Of a DNA stretch of 42,911 nt, positions 15,905 to 24,968 are shown one piece after another. The translations under genes and the position numbers were made by a program. The notes below the pieces were generated by a model that made no database searches, was not told the DNA's origin, and saw nothing but the letters and a program-made list of their open reading frames with translations. Source of the DNA: Leyella stercorea (GTDB lineage Bacteria; Bacteroidota; Bacteroidia; Bacteroidales; Bacteroidaceae); assembly GCF_019052365.1 (NCBI RefSeq), contig NZ_JAHQUY010000021.1, positions 1 to 42,911 of the forward strand, in the 5' to 3' direction. Position 1 is the stretch's first letter, and each line of letters starts with the position of its first letter.

Positions 15905-17332
15905 TTATTCTATGAAATCGGTCTGCTCTTTCTTCCATCCGAGGCGGTTGATTCTTCCGCGCCATGTCGAGCCGCTCTTTGCGTTGACGATCCAGATGAA
16001 GTTGTCGCTGTCTACGGTGAGCGCCATTCTCGGTGCGTTCAGAGCATTGGTGCCGAGCGTGAGGTCAGCCGGAACGCTGAGCGTAGTGTCCTTCGCCCAT
16101 GTGAGTCCGCCGTCCTTTGAGCTGTAGAGTTTGGCGTCGATGTCGCTTGAGCCGTCGGGAGTGCCTAAGGCGTATGTCTTGCCGTCGTATGTAGCCACGC
16201 TCATGTTTTTGAGCTTCGGCAGAGCGTGCTTGTTGTCAGCCGACACCTCGTAGTATGTCCAAGGCTGGTTCTCGCTGTGCGCTGCGCCTTCGTCCACCTT
16301 GCCCCATACAGCCATCTTGCCGTCGGCTGTTGTGCCGTAGAGCGTCACGCGGTAGCTGTCGTTGTTGGTTACGAGCGCGTTGCATGTATACGAGTGGTTG
16401 GTCACGGGCAGGAATGCTGCGTCGCTGTCGATGGTAGCCACGGTCCATGTGGCGCCGTTGTCGGCAGAAGCCACGAGCTGACCCTCGGCGTTGTAGCCGT
16501 AGAGACGCAGCGGACTTGCTGCCACGAGCTTCTTCACGCCGGTAACTGAGCCGGTCTGGTGCCAGTTGTTGCCGTCTGTGGTGCAGATGATGTTGCCGCC
16601 GTGGCTCAGATATACCTTGTCGTCTTTCGTCACCACGCCCTCATAGGCGTCGGCAGCAAGCACTCCGTTGAAGTTGGGCGTAGCCGCTCTCCAAGTCTGT
16701 GCGTCGTTCATCACGTATACGCGTGTCTGTCTGCCGTCGGTGCCGAAGAGGAAGAGGCGCACGCCGCCCTCGGCGGTCTTCACGGCGCAGGTCTTCACGG
16801 CTGTGAGCTGCTCTATCTCGGCGTTCTTAGCCATCGGTTTCCAGAAGAAAGAGTCGGCCTGCTCCTTGTGTATGTTCACCTTCACCTTGTACTTGCGCAG
16901 CTGCTTGCCCGAGTTGCTCATCACCTGCAGCTCGCGCTCCTGCGAGAAGTCGAGCGAGTCGGTTCCGCTGATGTACTCCAAGCTCTCGTCCTTCAGGCTC
17001 TTTATCAGCACCGCCATCGAGTTGAGTCCGGTAGCTGTGCAGACGAGCTTCTTGGCGTCTACGCCGCAGGGCAGCGAGTCGGGATTGTAGATGGTGTTGT
17101 TGCTTTGGTCGATGCAGAACTTGTAACTTGTGTACGACGAAGTGACGGTGTATACACTGTCCTTGCCTTCCTTCTTGGTCTTGGTATGGATGTATCGTTT
17201 TGCTCCCGTCACAGAGAAAGATGTGATGGCGCTGTCGTCGGTGTACACGTATTCGTTGTCGTCATTAAGGCACGATGCGAGTGCAAAAACCGCCATGAAC
17301 AGCATGGCAAAAGCTGCAAACTTATTTTTCAT
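15905..17332 (-). CDS. DUF6242-type lipoprotein
   Basis: A 475-residue predicted lipoprotein. I start it at ATG 17332 because a TAnnTTTG -7 box lies at 17360-17367, which leaves no room for a start further upstream. The N-terminus MKNKFAAFAMLFMAVFALA is followed by SC, a good lipobox with Cys21 as lipidation site, then an acidic stretch. Residues about 35 to 150 form one domain. The rest has repeated W-x-A and DGNNWHQTG, DNGATWTVATI, DGGLTWAKDTT segments, resembling BNR/Asp-box beta-propeller blades. This matches DUF6242 proteins of Bacteroides and Prevotella, whose function is not known. It points the same way as the PorG-like gene, 79 bp upstream. Confidence 0.8.
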   Translation of the reverse strand: MKNKFAAFAMLFMAVFALASCLNDDNEYVYTDDSAITSFSVTGAKRYIHTKTKKEGKDSVYTVTSSYTSYKFCIDQSNNTIYNPDSLPCGVDAKKLVCTATGLNSMAVLIKSLKDESLEYISGTDSLDFSQERELQVMSNSGKQLRKYKVKVNIHKEQADSFFWKPMAKNAEIEQLTAVKTCAVKTAEGGVRLFLFGTDGRQTRVYVMNDAQTWRAATPNFNGVLAADAYEGVVTKDDKVYLSHGGNIICTTDGNNWHQTGSVTGVKKLVAASPLRLYGYNAEGQLVASADNGATWTVATIDSDAAFLPVTNHSYTCNALVTNNDSYRVTLYGTTADGKMAVWGKVDEGAAHSENQPWTYYEVSADNKHALPKLKNMSVATYDGKTYALGTPDGSSDIDAKLYSSKDGGLTWAKDTTLSVPADLTLGTNALNAPRMALTVDSDNFIWIVNAKSGSTWRGRINRLGWKKEQTDFIE

Positions 17333-17359
17333 TCTTCCTAAACTTATTGTTTTTAGCTG

Positions 17360-17367
17360 CAAATTTA
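17360..17367 (-). promoter_or_regulatory. Bacteroidota -7 promoter box for the DUF6242 gene
   Basis: The minus strand reads TAAATTTG followed by C, a good TAnnTTTG match, 28 bp upstream of the chosen ATG at 17332. It rules out the longer start that would begin inside the box. Confidence 0.55.
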
Positions 17368-17465
17368 ATCAGAAATCTTCAATTTCAGCGCTATTTCACA
17401 TTATAATTATGCAATTTATTGATTAATAGCCGCATTTTTAAGGTTGTTTAGTGATTGATTATATT

Positions 17466-17550
17466 GTTACGGCAGCGTGGTAACGGTGTTACCGCATAGC
17501 TGTAACGATGTTACCCCTATGCGGTAATGATGTTACAGTAGCGTGGTAAC
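17466..17550. repeat. GTAAC/GTTAC palindromic tandem repeat, copy 1
   Basis: Four or so small palindromes of the form GGTAACnnnGTTACC recur about every 20 bp, separated by GCAGCGT- or GCATAGC-like spacers. The same kind of array occurs at 40570-40652, next to the stop of the flippase gene. Here it lies between the M16 protease terminator and the DUF6242 promoter. Confidence 0.75.
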
Positions 17551-17560
17551 TAACAACAAA

Positions 17561-17599
17561 AAAAGCATTGTTCGCCTTGAACGGGCAAACAATGCTTTT
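17561..17599 (-). terminator. Terminator of the M16 protease gene
   Basis: AAAAGCATTGTTCGCC (17561-17576) pairs with 17583-17599 (ending AATGCTTTT) with one bulge. On the minus strand the hairpin comes 41 bp after the M16 stop and is followed by a T-rich run (complement of 17554-17564), as expected for a rho-independent terminator. Confidence 0.75.
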
Positions 17600-17639
17600 C
17601 CTATTGTGTCTTAATGCTTTCTAAGCTTGTGACGGATCA

Positions 17640-20453
17640 CTACTCCGGCAACATTGTAACTGTGATATGGTTGCCAGCCTTGTTGAACTCCTTCATGAAG
17701 TTGCAGATGTCCTGGGCTGTGAGAGCCTCAAGAGTCTTGGCATAGTCGGTGTAGCCGTCGAAGTTGTAGAGATAGTTGTCGCTGATGACGCCGAGCCAGA
17801 AGCCGTTGGTCTTCACGCGGTCGCCGTTCTGCTTAACCATGTACTCCTTGCACTTCTGGAACTTGGCAGCGTCGCAAGTATTCTCGATATTCTTCATCTC
17901 CTCGTTGAGGATGCGGATAGCCACGTCCTTCTTCTCAGGCTTCATCGGGCACTGAGCGAAGATCTGGAACATGCGGTAGTTGTCGGCACCGAGGTCAGCG
18001 CTTGCGTAAGCACCTACAGAGTAAGCTGCACTTTCTTTCTCGCGAATCTTGTCGAGGTATTCCATAGAGAGCACCTGACCTGCGATGTCGCAGCAGAGGG
18101 CGTTCTTCAGAGTGTAAGGCAGCTGGTCGTTGAACCAGAGCATTACAGAGTTGGCCTTCGGAGTCTCCTGCTTGCGCTTGAATGTGTTGTCTACAACGCC
18201 CTTCACCGGAGTGAGCTCGCGCTTGCTCTTAACGGCCTTTGCCTTAGCAGGCAGAGCGCCGAGATACTGGCAGATGAGCGGACGGATAGTAGCCTCGTCG
18301 TAGTTGCCCACGATGTTGAACACCCATCCCTGAGCAGAAGCTGTGCGCTCCTTAGCAATCTGGAGGATGCGGTCGTAGCTTACCTCCTTAAGGCGCTCTG
18401 TTGTGAGCGGAGCGACGCGCTGGTTGTGGCCGTAGATGGTAGCCGAGATAGAGTCGCTGAACGCTACGTCAGGATCGATCTCGCGGTTCTTCAGCGATAC
18501 CTCGAGCTGCTGCATGAGGTTGTCGAACGACTTCTGGTCCTTGTTGATGTTTGTGAAGTAGAGGTATACCATCTGGAGCATTGTCTCAACGTCCTTCGGG
18601 GTAGAGTTGCCCGAAACGTTTGTAGAGAGCTGTCCGAGTGTGAGGTCTGCGTTGGCAATCTTGCCTGCGAGAGCCTTCTGCAGCTCTGTAGAAGAGAATG
18701 CGCCGAGACCGCTGTAGCCGATAACGTTGTCGAAGAGCTGGAGGTTGGCGAAGTCCTTGGCACCGTAGAGAGTAGAACCACCCAAGCCGCGGCCGCTGAG
18801 GAGCACCTGGTCCTTCTTGTAGTCGGTCTTCTTGAGGTTTACGACAACGCCGTTAGAGAGTGTGAGCGTGGTGTAGCCGAGCTTCTCGTTCTTCACTTCC
18901 TTCTTCACCTTGCCAGCCTTCGGCATGGTAGTGATGAGCGGTTCGTTCTTCACGTTGTCTACGTAAGCCTCAATCTTCTGAGCGCGTGCGTCCTTGATAG
19001 CGCCGAGCAGCTCAGCCTCAGTCGGGTAAACGTTGCCCTCAGCCTCGTTCAGGAACGAGAGCACGATGAGGTTCGAGTCGTTAGCCGGCACGAACTCAGC
19101 CATCATCTGGTTAGCCACCTCAACAGGCATAGCCGGTACGATCTGGCTCATAGCCTGATACTCGAAGTCGATAGACGGCATCGGGTCGCCCTCAAGGAAG
19201 TTGTCTACGAGGTCGCGGTAGAGCTGGCCGTTGCGACGCTTGTCCTTGTTGCTGTATTCCTTCTCGAGTGCGCTCTTGTAGTCCTCCTGGAAGCGTGCAT
19301 ACTCTGTAGCTGTGAAGCCGAAGCGAGCGGCGCGCAGAGCCTCTGTGTAAGCAGCCTTCAGAGCGGCAGCTGTCTTGCCGAGCTCCTTCGGAGAAGCCGA
19401 GAGGTTGAAGGCGTCCTTAGTCTTTGCGAAGATGAATGTGCCGTCGTTAGCGTAAGCGCCTACGTACGGGCACTCCGGATCGAGAGCCTTCTCCTTCAAG
19501 CGGTTGTTGAGCATAGTCATGGCAGCCTGCTTAGCGTAGTTGTAGATAAGGAAGCTGAGGTTGCCCTTCTCAGAAGCCGGGAACACGTCGTGCTTGATCA
19601 TAAGCTCTACGCTGTTGGTCTGCTGCTCCTTGTCCTTGTCGATGATAACGATAGGCTCAGCGTTGTCTGGCACCTGCTCGTCTACGATAGGAGCGGGGTT
19701 AGCCGGGTTCTTGAACGAACCGAAGAGCTCCTTAATCTTGGCCTCAGTGTGCTTAACGTCTACGTTACCCACAACGATGATAGCCTGGTTTGTAGGGTGA
19801 TACCACTTCTCGTAGTAGTCGCGCAGCTCTTTCGGCTTGAAGTTGTCGATGACAGACATCAGACCGATAGGATAGCGCACGCCGTACTTAGAGCCCGGGT
19901 AGAGCTTCGGCAGGTTGCGCTCGAACATGCGGCTTGAAGCCGATGTGCGCAGACGCCACTCCTCGTGGATTACGCCACGCTCCTCGTCAATCTCTTTCGG
20001 GTCGAGTGTGAGGGCGTTCGACCAGTCGCTCAGGATGAGCAAGCAAGAGTCGAGAGCCGACTGACGGTCGGTAGGTACGTTAGAGATGTTGTATACAGTC
20101 TGGTCGATTGAGGTGTAAGCGTTAAGATCGCGACCGAACTGTACGCCGATGCTTTCGCAGTAGCGAATCACTCCATTGCCAGGGAAGTGCTTTGTGCCGT
20201 TGAAGCACATGTGCTCGAGGAAGTGAGCGAGACCGCGCTGCGACTCCTCCTCCTGGATAGCGCCCACCTTCTGTGCGATGTAGAAGTCGGCACGATTCTC
20301 CGGCCAGTTGTTGTGGCGGATGTAGTAGGTCAAACCATTGTCCAACTTACCGACAACTACGTCGGGGTCAGCCGGAATGGGCGGCATCTGCTGTGCCTGA
20401 GCAAGTCCTGCAAAGAATGCGAAGACTGCAACCATCAGTTTTCTTAGTTTCAT
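17640..20453 (-). CDS. M16 family zinc metallopeptidase (pitrilysin/PqqL type)
   Basis: A 937-residue secreted two-lobed M16 peptidase. The signal peptide MKLRKLMVAVFAFFAGLAQA is followed by the N-terminal lobe with the inverted zinc motif HFLEH (H77, E80, H81) and a downstream Glu supplied in the EIDEERGVIHEEWR segment (about residue 155). The second half repeats the M16 fold without the zinc motif (from about 540, TTLSNGVVVNLKKTDYKKD). Length and layout match periplasmic PqqL/YmxG-like proteases of Bacteroidota, which probably degrade peptides. It has its own promoter and terminator, so it is likely a single-gene unit. The substrate is unknown. Confidence 0.93.
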   Translation of the reverse strand: MKLRKLMVAVFAFFAGLAQAQQMPPIPADPDVVVGKLDNGLTYYIRHNNWPENRADFYIAQKVGAIQEEESQRGLAHFLEHMCFNGTKHFPGNGVIRYCESIGVQFGRDLNAYTSIDQTVYNISNVPTDRQSALDSCLLILSDWSNALTLDPKEIDEERGVIHEEWRLRTSASSRMFERNLPKLYPGSKYGVRYPIGLMSVIDNFKPKELRDYYEKWYHPTNQAIIVVGNVDVKHTEAKIKELFGSFKNPANPAPIVDEQVPDNAEPIVIIDKDKEQQTNSVELMIKHDVFPASEKGNLSFLIYNYAKQAAMTMLNNRLKEKALDPECPYVGAYANDGTFIFAKTKDAFNLSASPKELGKTAAALKAAYTEALRAARFGFTATEYARFQEDYKSALEKEYSNKDKRRNGQLYRDLVDNFLEGDPMPSIDFEYQAMSQIVPAMPVEVANQMMAEFVPANDSNLIVLSFLNEAEGNVYPTEAELLGAIKDARAQKIEAYVDNVKNEPLITTMPKAGKVKKEVKNEKLGYTTLTLSNGVVVNLKKTDYKKDQVLLSGRGLGGSTLYGAKDFANLQLFDNVIGYSGLGAFSSTELQKALAGKIANADLTLGQLSTNVSGNSTPKDVETMLQMVYLYFTNINKDQKSFDNLMQQLEVSLKNREIDPDVAFSDSISATIYGHNQRVAPLTTERLKEVSYDRILQIAKERTASAQGWVFNIVGNYDEATIRPLICQYLGALPAKAKAVKSKRELTPVKGVVDNTFKRKQETPKANSVMLWFNDQLPYTLKNALCCDIAGQVLSMEYLDKIREKESAAYSVGAYASADLGADNYRMFQIFAQCPMKPEKKDVAIRILNEEMKNIENTCDAAKFQKCKEYMVKQNGDRVKTNGFWLGVISDNYLYNFDGYTDYAKTLEALTAQDICNFMKEFNKAGNHITVTMLPE

Positions 20454-20498
20454 AAATTATTATTTTTAGTTGATGTAATTATCTGTTCGTACAGTATG

Positions 20499-20533
20499 CA
20501 AAAGTAGTTTATTTTTCCGCTCCTTGTGTCAAA
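20499..20533 (-). promoter_or_regulatory. Promoter of the M16 protease gene
   Basis: The minus strand shows TTTG (20533-20530) as -33 element and TACTTTTG (20506-20499) as -7 element, 23 bp apart, a little wide but acceptable for Bacteroidota. The start codon lies about 46 bp further on. Confidence 0.55.
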
Positions 20534-20559
20534 TGTTTATGATTTTTAAGAAATAAGCA

Positions 20560-21480
20560 TCATTTTTGGTCGTCTTCGCTTGCTTTTCTCATATTTCGTG
20601 GGTGATGGTTGAGTATTTCGTCGCGCAGAGTGGTTATGTCAATGTGGGTATATATCTGCGTCGTCGATATGTTTTCGTGTCCGAGCATCTCCTGGATGGC
20701 TCTCAGATTGGCTCCGCCTTGCAGCAGCGCCGTGGCGAACGAGTGTCTGAGTGTGTGGGGCGACACGGTCTTCGTGATGCCGGCGTCGCGCGCCGTGTTC
20801 TTTATCATTATCAGTATCATGGTGCGCGTGAGGTGTGCTCCTCTGCGGTTGAGGAACACGTATTCGTCTTCGCCGGGTTTGATGTTCATGAGGTTGCGGT
20901 CGTAGAGCCACAGTTGCAGTTCGTGCAGGGCGTTGGCAGATATGGGCACGAGGCGTTGCTTGTTGCCCTTGCCCGTGATGCGCAGGTAGCCGTCTGCGGC
21001 GAAAACGTCGCTGAACTTAAGGTTTACGAGTTCGGAGACGCGCAGTCCGCAGGAGAAAAGCATTTCGATAATGGCACGGTTGCGCTGTCCCTCGGGTTTG
21101 GAGAGGTCGATAGACTGCTCCATGCGGTCTATCTCTTCTGTAGAAAGCACTTGTGGAAGGTGTTCGCCGAGCGTTGGCGACTCAAGAAGCTCCGACGGGT
21201 CGTCTTTAAGCGTGCCGTCGAGTAAAAGAAAGCGGAAAAAGGAACGCACACCGCATAGTATGCGTGCCTGACTGCTTGGCGCTACGCCGAATTCGTGCAG
21301 TATGGTGGCGAATTGCTCCAAGTGTGAAAGACGCACTTCCTCAATGGCGAGGTGCTCGCCATTGAGGAAGTTTATAAGATAGTCGATGTCGTGTGAGTAG
21401 GCATCGATAGTGTTCTGTGTGTAGTTGCGCTCGAGGCGCAGAAAGCGCATGTAGCGGCGCTTTATCTGAGTATAATCCAT
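20560..21480 (-). CDS. xerD: Tyrosine recombinase XerD
   Basis: A 306-residue site-specific tyrosine recombinase that, with XerC, resolves chromosome dimers at dif during division. The start is at ATG 21480 (MDYTQIKRRYMRFL); an upstream in-frame ATG would add 30 residues encoded by low-complexity repeat DNA (STHQHNNTTTTQQHN), which is not credible. Catalytic residues fall where XerD has them: R147 (CGLRVSEL), K171 (GKGNKQRLVP), H242 and R245 (PHTLRHSFAT), H268 (MLGHENI) and Y277 (IYTHI). The N-terminal SAM-like core-binding domain spans 1 to 100. No mobile-element features adjoin it, which supports the housekeeping role rather than an integrase. Confidence 0.95.
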   Translation of the reverse strand: MDYTQIKRRYMRFLRLERNYTQNTIDAYSHDIDYLINFLNGEHLAIEEVRLSHLEQFATILHEFGVAPSSQARILCGVRSFFRFLLLDGTLKDDPSELLESPTLGEHLPQVLSTEEIDRMEQSIDLSKPEGQRNRAIIEMLFSCGLRVSELVNLKFSDVFAADGYLRITGKGNKQRLVPISANALHELQLWLYDRNLMNIKPGEDEYVFLNRRGAHLTRTMILIMIKNTARDAGITKTVSPHTLRHSFATALLQGGANLRAIQEMLGHENISTTQIYTHIDITTLRDEILNHHPRNMRKASEDDQK

Positions 21481-21611
21481 GATGTTGTGTTGCTGTGTTG
21501 TTGTTGTGTTGTTGTGTTGATGTGTTGAGATTTGTGCTATTGTCAACCCATCAACACAACACCATCTCAACTTTTCTCAACACCTCAACACAACAACACC
21601 TCAACATCTTT
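21481..21611. repeat. Low-complexity GTTGTGTTGAT / CATCTCAACAC intergenic tract
   Basis: The gap between xerD and the DUF4923 gene is almost wholly built from GTTGTGTTG-type words on its left half and the complementary ATCAACACAAC / CATCTCAAC words on its right half, so the two halves can fold on each other. The same word family recurs at 32706-32735, 33505-33560, 34876-35105, 36606-36650 and 38268-38350. Confidence 0.8.
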
Positions 21612-22196
21612 TTACTTCTTCAGCTTAAAGCCGAGACGCATGCCGTTGTACTTCTTGAGCAGCGCGTTGATGGTAGCTGCTGTGGTGCTCTGTGTGGCTG
21701 TTGTGTTAGAGATGCCTTTGAGGATGGTCATCAGCTTGTCGGCGTTGAAGACGAGCGTCATCTCTTTGCCCTGCACGCTTACGTGAGCGGTGTACTCCTT
21801 GCCGAATTTAGGCTTGAAGGTGATGGTCTTCTCCTTGCTGTTGAAAGTGTATGTGCCGTGTATGGTCTGCTTCTTGATCTTTGTGGTGTAGTTGCCCTTG
21901 CCGTCGAAGGTGTATACGATGCCTGGCACGTACTTCTTCATGATGGGCGACAGCTTGCTCTCGATCTTTGCTGCAGCAGCTGTTCCGCCGGCTTTAGCCA
22001 GAAGGTTGTCGCTCTCGAACTCGCACGCCGGACCCGTGTATTGCCATGTGCCCTTGATGCCTTCTTCTGTTGTAGCCTTGTCGCCGATGATAGCCTTGCC
22101 GATACCGCCGAGGATGTCGCCGAGGCTCTGTGCCTGCATTGTTGTAGCACCGATGAGCAGCATCACTGCTGCCATGATAAACTTAATCTTTTTCAT
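21612..22196 (-). CDS. DUF4923 family secreted protein
   Basis: A 194-residue protein with signal peptide MKKIKFIMAAVMLLIGATTMQA, then QSLGDILGGIGKAIIGDKA. The mature domain has G-T-W-x-Y-x-G-P-A (about 50), a central IVYTFDGKGNYTTKI strand pair, and repeated short strands ending in RLGFKLKK. This is the pattern of DUF4923, a lipocalin-like family found in Bacteroides and Prevotella, of unknown function. A -7 box 40 bp upstream of the ATG suggests its own promoter. It is probably periplasmic; ligand and partners are unknown. Confidence 0.85.
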   Translation of the reverse strand: MKKIKFIMAAVMLLIGATTMQAQSLGDILGGIGKAIIGDKATTEEGIKGTWQYTGPACEFESDNLLAKAGGTAAAAKIESKLSPIMKKYVPGIVYTFDGKGNYTTKIKKQTIHGTYTFNSKEKTITFKPKFGKEYTAHVSVQGKEMTLVFNADKLMTILKGISNTTATQSTTAATINALLKKYNGMRLGFKLKK

Positions 22197-22235
22197 AAAT
22201 ATCTAAATTTTATTTGTAATCGTTGTATTCAAGCA

Positions 22236-22243
22236 CAAAGGTA
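22236..22243 (-). promoter_or_regulatory. Bacteroidota -7 promoter box for the DUF4923 gene
   Basis: The minus strand reads TACCTTTG, matching TAnnTTTG, 40 bp upstream of the DUF4923 ATG. There is no clear -33 TTTG. Confidence 0.5.
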
Positions 22244-22278
22244 CAAAAAAGAACTATACCTTCATGCTTTTCAACCAA

Positions 22279-24765
22279 TTATTCTTCTCCCGTGCCGTTG
22301 TAGTCCATCTGCTGCATCTGGCTGCTACCGTCGTTACGCTTGGTCTGCTGACGGTGCTTCTGCTTCATGTTGCCGAAGTTCCACGTCACGGTGAAATTGA
22401 AGCGGCGTCCGCCTCGTTTGTTTATCTGGTGGCGTGTGAAGTTGTCGCCGCTGGTGAATGTCTCCCACTGGCGCGAGTTGAGCAAGTCGCGGCAGTTGAC
22501 TGCCACGGTGATGAGCTTGTTGAAGAAGTTCTTGCGTGCGCCGAAGTCTACGCTGTACGACGGCTTGCGGTAGCCCTGCGTGATGACCTGGCGTGCCTCG
22601 TAGCGTCCGGTCGCCTGCACGGAGATGTCGTAGGGCAAGATGAGGCTGGCTGTCATGCGGGCGTTCCATGTAAACTTGTCGTCGGCAGCGCCTCTCACTA
22701 TCTGTCCGTCGATGGGGTAGGCGAATCCGTCGAGCTTGTAGTAGTAGGCGTTGGCGGAGGTGGTGAGGTCGAGTATGCGGAAGAACTTGTTCTTAAGTGT
22801 CAGCTCCAGACCCGACGACTGGCTCTTCGCCACGTTCATCGAGGTAGAGTAGAAGAGTCCGTCCTCCGAGTTCTTGTAGCTGATGCGCTGTATGACGTCG
22901 GTAGTAGGACGGTAGTAGGCGCTGACAAGCAGCGAGTGGTCGCGCCATGTCTTCAGATAGTTGAGCGAGAACGAGTGGCTGTACTCTGGTGTCAGCTCGG
23001 GGTTACCGAACGACACGGTGGTAGCGTCGCGTGTGTCGCGGAACGAGTTGAGCTCTCCGCCCCACGGACGGCGCAGACGGCGTGTGTAGTTGAGCTGCAG
23101 CTGCTGCGACTCGGTTATCTGATAAGAGAGGAAGAGCGACGGGAAGAGCTGGAAGTAGTCTTTCTTGAACGGCTTCTGGCGCAGAGACGGGTCGTGCTCC
23201 TGCTCCCATGTGTAGCTCTCGGTGTTCACCTTCCAGTATTCGCCGCGCAGACCTGCCATCACGCCGAAGTTGCCCAGCTTGTAGTTGAGCGAGGCGTAGA
23301 GGGCGTGCAGATCCATGTCGTAGATGAAGCGGTTGTAGTAGAGCTTGTCCTCGGTAGCCGCAGTGCCTTCCCACGATGTGTTGTCGACGTACGACTCCTG
23401 CGGGGTGTTCTCGTGCGAGAAGTTAGCCTGGTATCCAGCCTCCACCTTCATGTCCTTCGTAATCTGGTTCTCGTAGTCGAGCTTCACCTCCCAACGGCGG
23501 TTGTTGATGTGTTGTGGGCGGTACTGGTAGTCGTAAGCGTGCACGTCGTTGTCCTCCCAAACCGTCGAGTCGCGGTAGAAGTTGTCGCCGTCCGACTTCC
23601 AGCGGCTGAAGTCGACGGTGAAGTCGAGCAGGTGGCGCTTGCTGAACGTGTGGCGGTAGTTGAACTCGGTGTAGAACATGTTCATGTCGCTGCTCGAGCG
23701 GGTGAGTCGGTCCATGAGATAGTTGCTGAGTCCGTCAGCCACGGCGGTGTATCTGTACGGTGTGAAGCTCTTCGACTTGCGTTCGCCCTTCATAAGCATT
23801 CCGCTCAGGCTCAGGTCGTCCTTCTTCGAGGCGTGCAGCGTCAGTCCGGCGCGTGTGAAGAGGTTGTTGCCCCAGTTGTCGTTGTCGGCTTTGTAGCTCT
23901 GGTTGTAGGTGTTGGAGGTCTGCGTGCTCTCGGTGTAGCCCGTGTTCTGGCGGTGGCGGTAGCCGATGTTGGCGTATGCGTCCAAGAGACTGCTGTTGTA
24001 GTTGATGTTGAAACTGCTGTTGGCGCCGCCCTTAGTGTTGGCACCTGCCTGCAGCGAACCGTAGTAGCCCGCCTTGCGGTCTTTCTTCAGCACGATGTTG
24101 ATGATGCCGGCAGAGCCTTCGGCTGAGAACTTCGCCGACGGGTTGTCAATCACCTCGATGCTCTCGATGCTCTCGGCAGGCAGCTGCTGCAGAATCTGCG
24201 CACGGTTGTCGGTGGTGAGACCCGACGCCTTGCCGTTTATCCACACCTCCACCGACGAGTTGCCGCGCAGCGACACGTTGCCGTCGTTGTCTACCTCAAC
24301 GGAAGGTATGTTGTCGAGCACTTCGGACGCCGACTGTCCGGCGTTGCCGATGAGCTGCGCCACGTCGAACGTCTTGCGGTCTACCTCGAGTTTCATAGCT
24401 GAGCGCTGTCCGGTGACGGTGACACCCTTCAGCATCTTCGCGTCCTCAGACATATATATAATATTGTAGTGCTGATTGGTGTTCGAGGCTGTTATCTCGA
24501 ACTTGCGTGTCTCGGTCTTGTAGCCCACGAACGTAAGTTCCAGAGTATAGCGGTCGTTGGCGAGTCCCTGAATATTGAAGTTGCCTACGGCGTCTGTCAT
24601 GCCGCCGCTAACAAACTTGCCGGTGGCAGTCTGCGAAACCTTCACGTTAACAAAACTAAGTGGTTCTGAGTTGCGCTTATCAAGGACTTTTCCTTTCACA
24701 AGTCCTTGCGCCCATCCCGCCGCTGTGCAGAGGAAGAGCATCAAAAATAGTGCTAAGTGTTTCAT
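22279..24765 (-). CDS. TonB-dependent receptor, outer-membrane beta-barrel family
   Basis: An 828-residue outer-membrane receptor. I start it at ATG 24765 (MKHLALFLMLFLCTAAGWA, a proper signal peptide); the frame continues upstream only through repeat DNA. Residues about 22 to 110 form a carboxypeptidase-regulatory-like beta sandwich (VKGKVLDKRNSEPLSFVNV). A plug follows (about 125 to 220: DRKTFDVAQLIGNAGQSASE, then SLRGNSSVEVWINGKA, then SAEGSAGIINIVLKK), then a long barrel. The layout fits the OMP_b-brl_3 type of TonB-dependent protein, often taking up metals, peptides or siderophores, rather than SusC: there is no SusD neighbour. The substrate is unknown. Its upstream gap carries an inverted pair of GGTGCAC hairpins. 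Confidence 0.88.
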   Translation of the reverse strand: MKHLALFLMLFLCTAAGWAQGLVKGKVLDKRNSEPLSFVNVKVSQTATGKFVSGGMTDAVGNFNIQGLANDRYTLELTFVGYKTETRKFEITASNTNQHYNIIYMSEDAKMLKGVTVTGQRSAMKLEVDRKTFDVAQLIGNAGQSASEVLDNIPSVEVDNDGNVSLRGNSSVEVWINGKASGLTTDNRAQILQQLPAESIESIEVIDNPSAKFSAEGSAGIINIVLKKDRKAGYYGSLQAGANTKGGANSSFNINYNSSLLDAYANIGYRHRQNTGYTESTQTSNTYNQSYKADNDNWGNNLFTRAGLTLHASKKDDLSLSGMLMKGERKSKSFTPYRYTAVADGLSNYLMDRLTRSSSDMNMFYTEFNYRHTFSKRHLLDFTVDFSRWKSDGDNFYRDSTVWEDNDVHAYDYQYRPQHINNRRWEVKLDYENQITKDMKVEAGYQANFSHENTPQESYVDNTSWEGTAATEDKLYYNRFIYDMDLHALYASLNYKLGNFGVMAGLRGEYWKVNTESYTWEQEHDPSLRQKPFKKDYFQLFPSLFLSYQITESQQLQLNYTRRLRRPWGGELNSFRDTRDATTVSFGNPELTPEYSHSFSLNYLKTWRDHSLLVSAYYRPTTDVIQRISYKNSEDGLFYSTSMNVAKSQSSGLELTLKNKFFRILDLTTSANAYYYKLDGFAYPIDGQIVRGAADDKFTWNARMTASLILPYDISVQATGRYEARQVITQGYRKPSYSVDFGARKNFFNKLITVAVNCRDLLNSRQWETFTSGDNFTRHQINKRGGRRFNFTVTWNFGNMKQKHRQQTKRNDGSSQMQQMDYNGTGEE

Positions 24766-24863
24766 GTTATATAAGACGTATCTCCGTGTGCTTGGTTTAA
24801 TCGCCCCACACTTTTTTCTCACACCCTTTAGTAGCGGAGGTCTCCGGCTAAGACTGCCTTCAA

Positions 24864-24949
24864 GGGGGTGCACTTGTCTCAAGTGCACCAGCCGAGCAAT
24901 GTTGATATGTCTCTTGCTACGTTGTTGCACTTGAGACAAGTGCACCCCC
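24864..24949. repeat. Inverted pair of GGTGCAC hairpin repeats
   Basis: One copy at 24864-24889 (GGGGGTGCACTTG, TCT, CAAGTGCACC) faces an opposite copy at 24925-24949 (ending CAAGTGCACCCCC). Each is a near-perfect hairpin and the pair forms a larger one of about 86 bp. The spacer holds GCCGAGCAATG and GCTACGTTG. The pair fills the recX to TonB-receptor gap. The same element recurs at 33262, 40291-40531, 42253, 42401 and 42692. Confidence 0.85.
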
Positions 24950-24968
24950 TTGAAGATAGCAGCATCTG

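Noticed and set aside
17667..19937. A 756-codon plus-strand frame opposite the M16 protease gene
   Set aside because: It is the mirror of a real GC-rich gene, has a repetitive Leu/Val/Arg composition and no domain; the minus strand has signal peptide and zinc motif.
20560..21480. XerD-like recombinase as an integrase of a mobile element
   Set aside because: Length and residue spacing match housekeeping XerD, and no attachment sites, tRNA target or cargo genes adjoin it.
22264..24126. A 620-codon plus-strand frame opposite the TonB-dependent receptor
   Set aside because: Val/Leu/Glu/Ala-rich shadow without motifs; the minus-strand protein has signal peptide, plug and barrel.
24766..24945. 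Upstream extension of the TonB receptor frame
   Set aside because: It runs through the GGTGCAC hairpins, has no signal peptide, and the ATG at 24765 begins a normal one.
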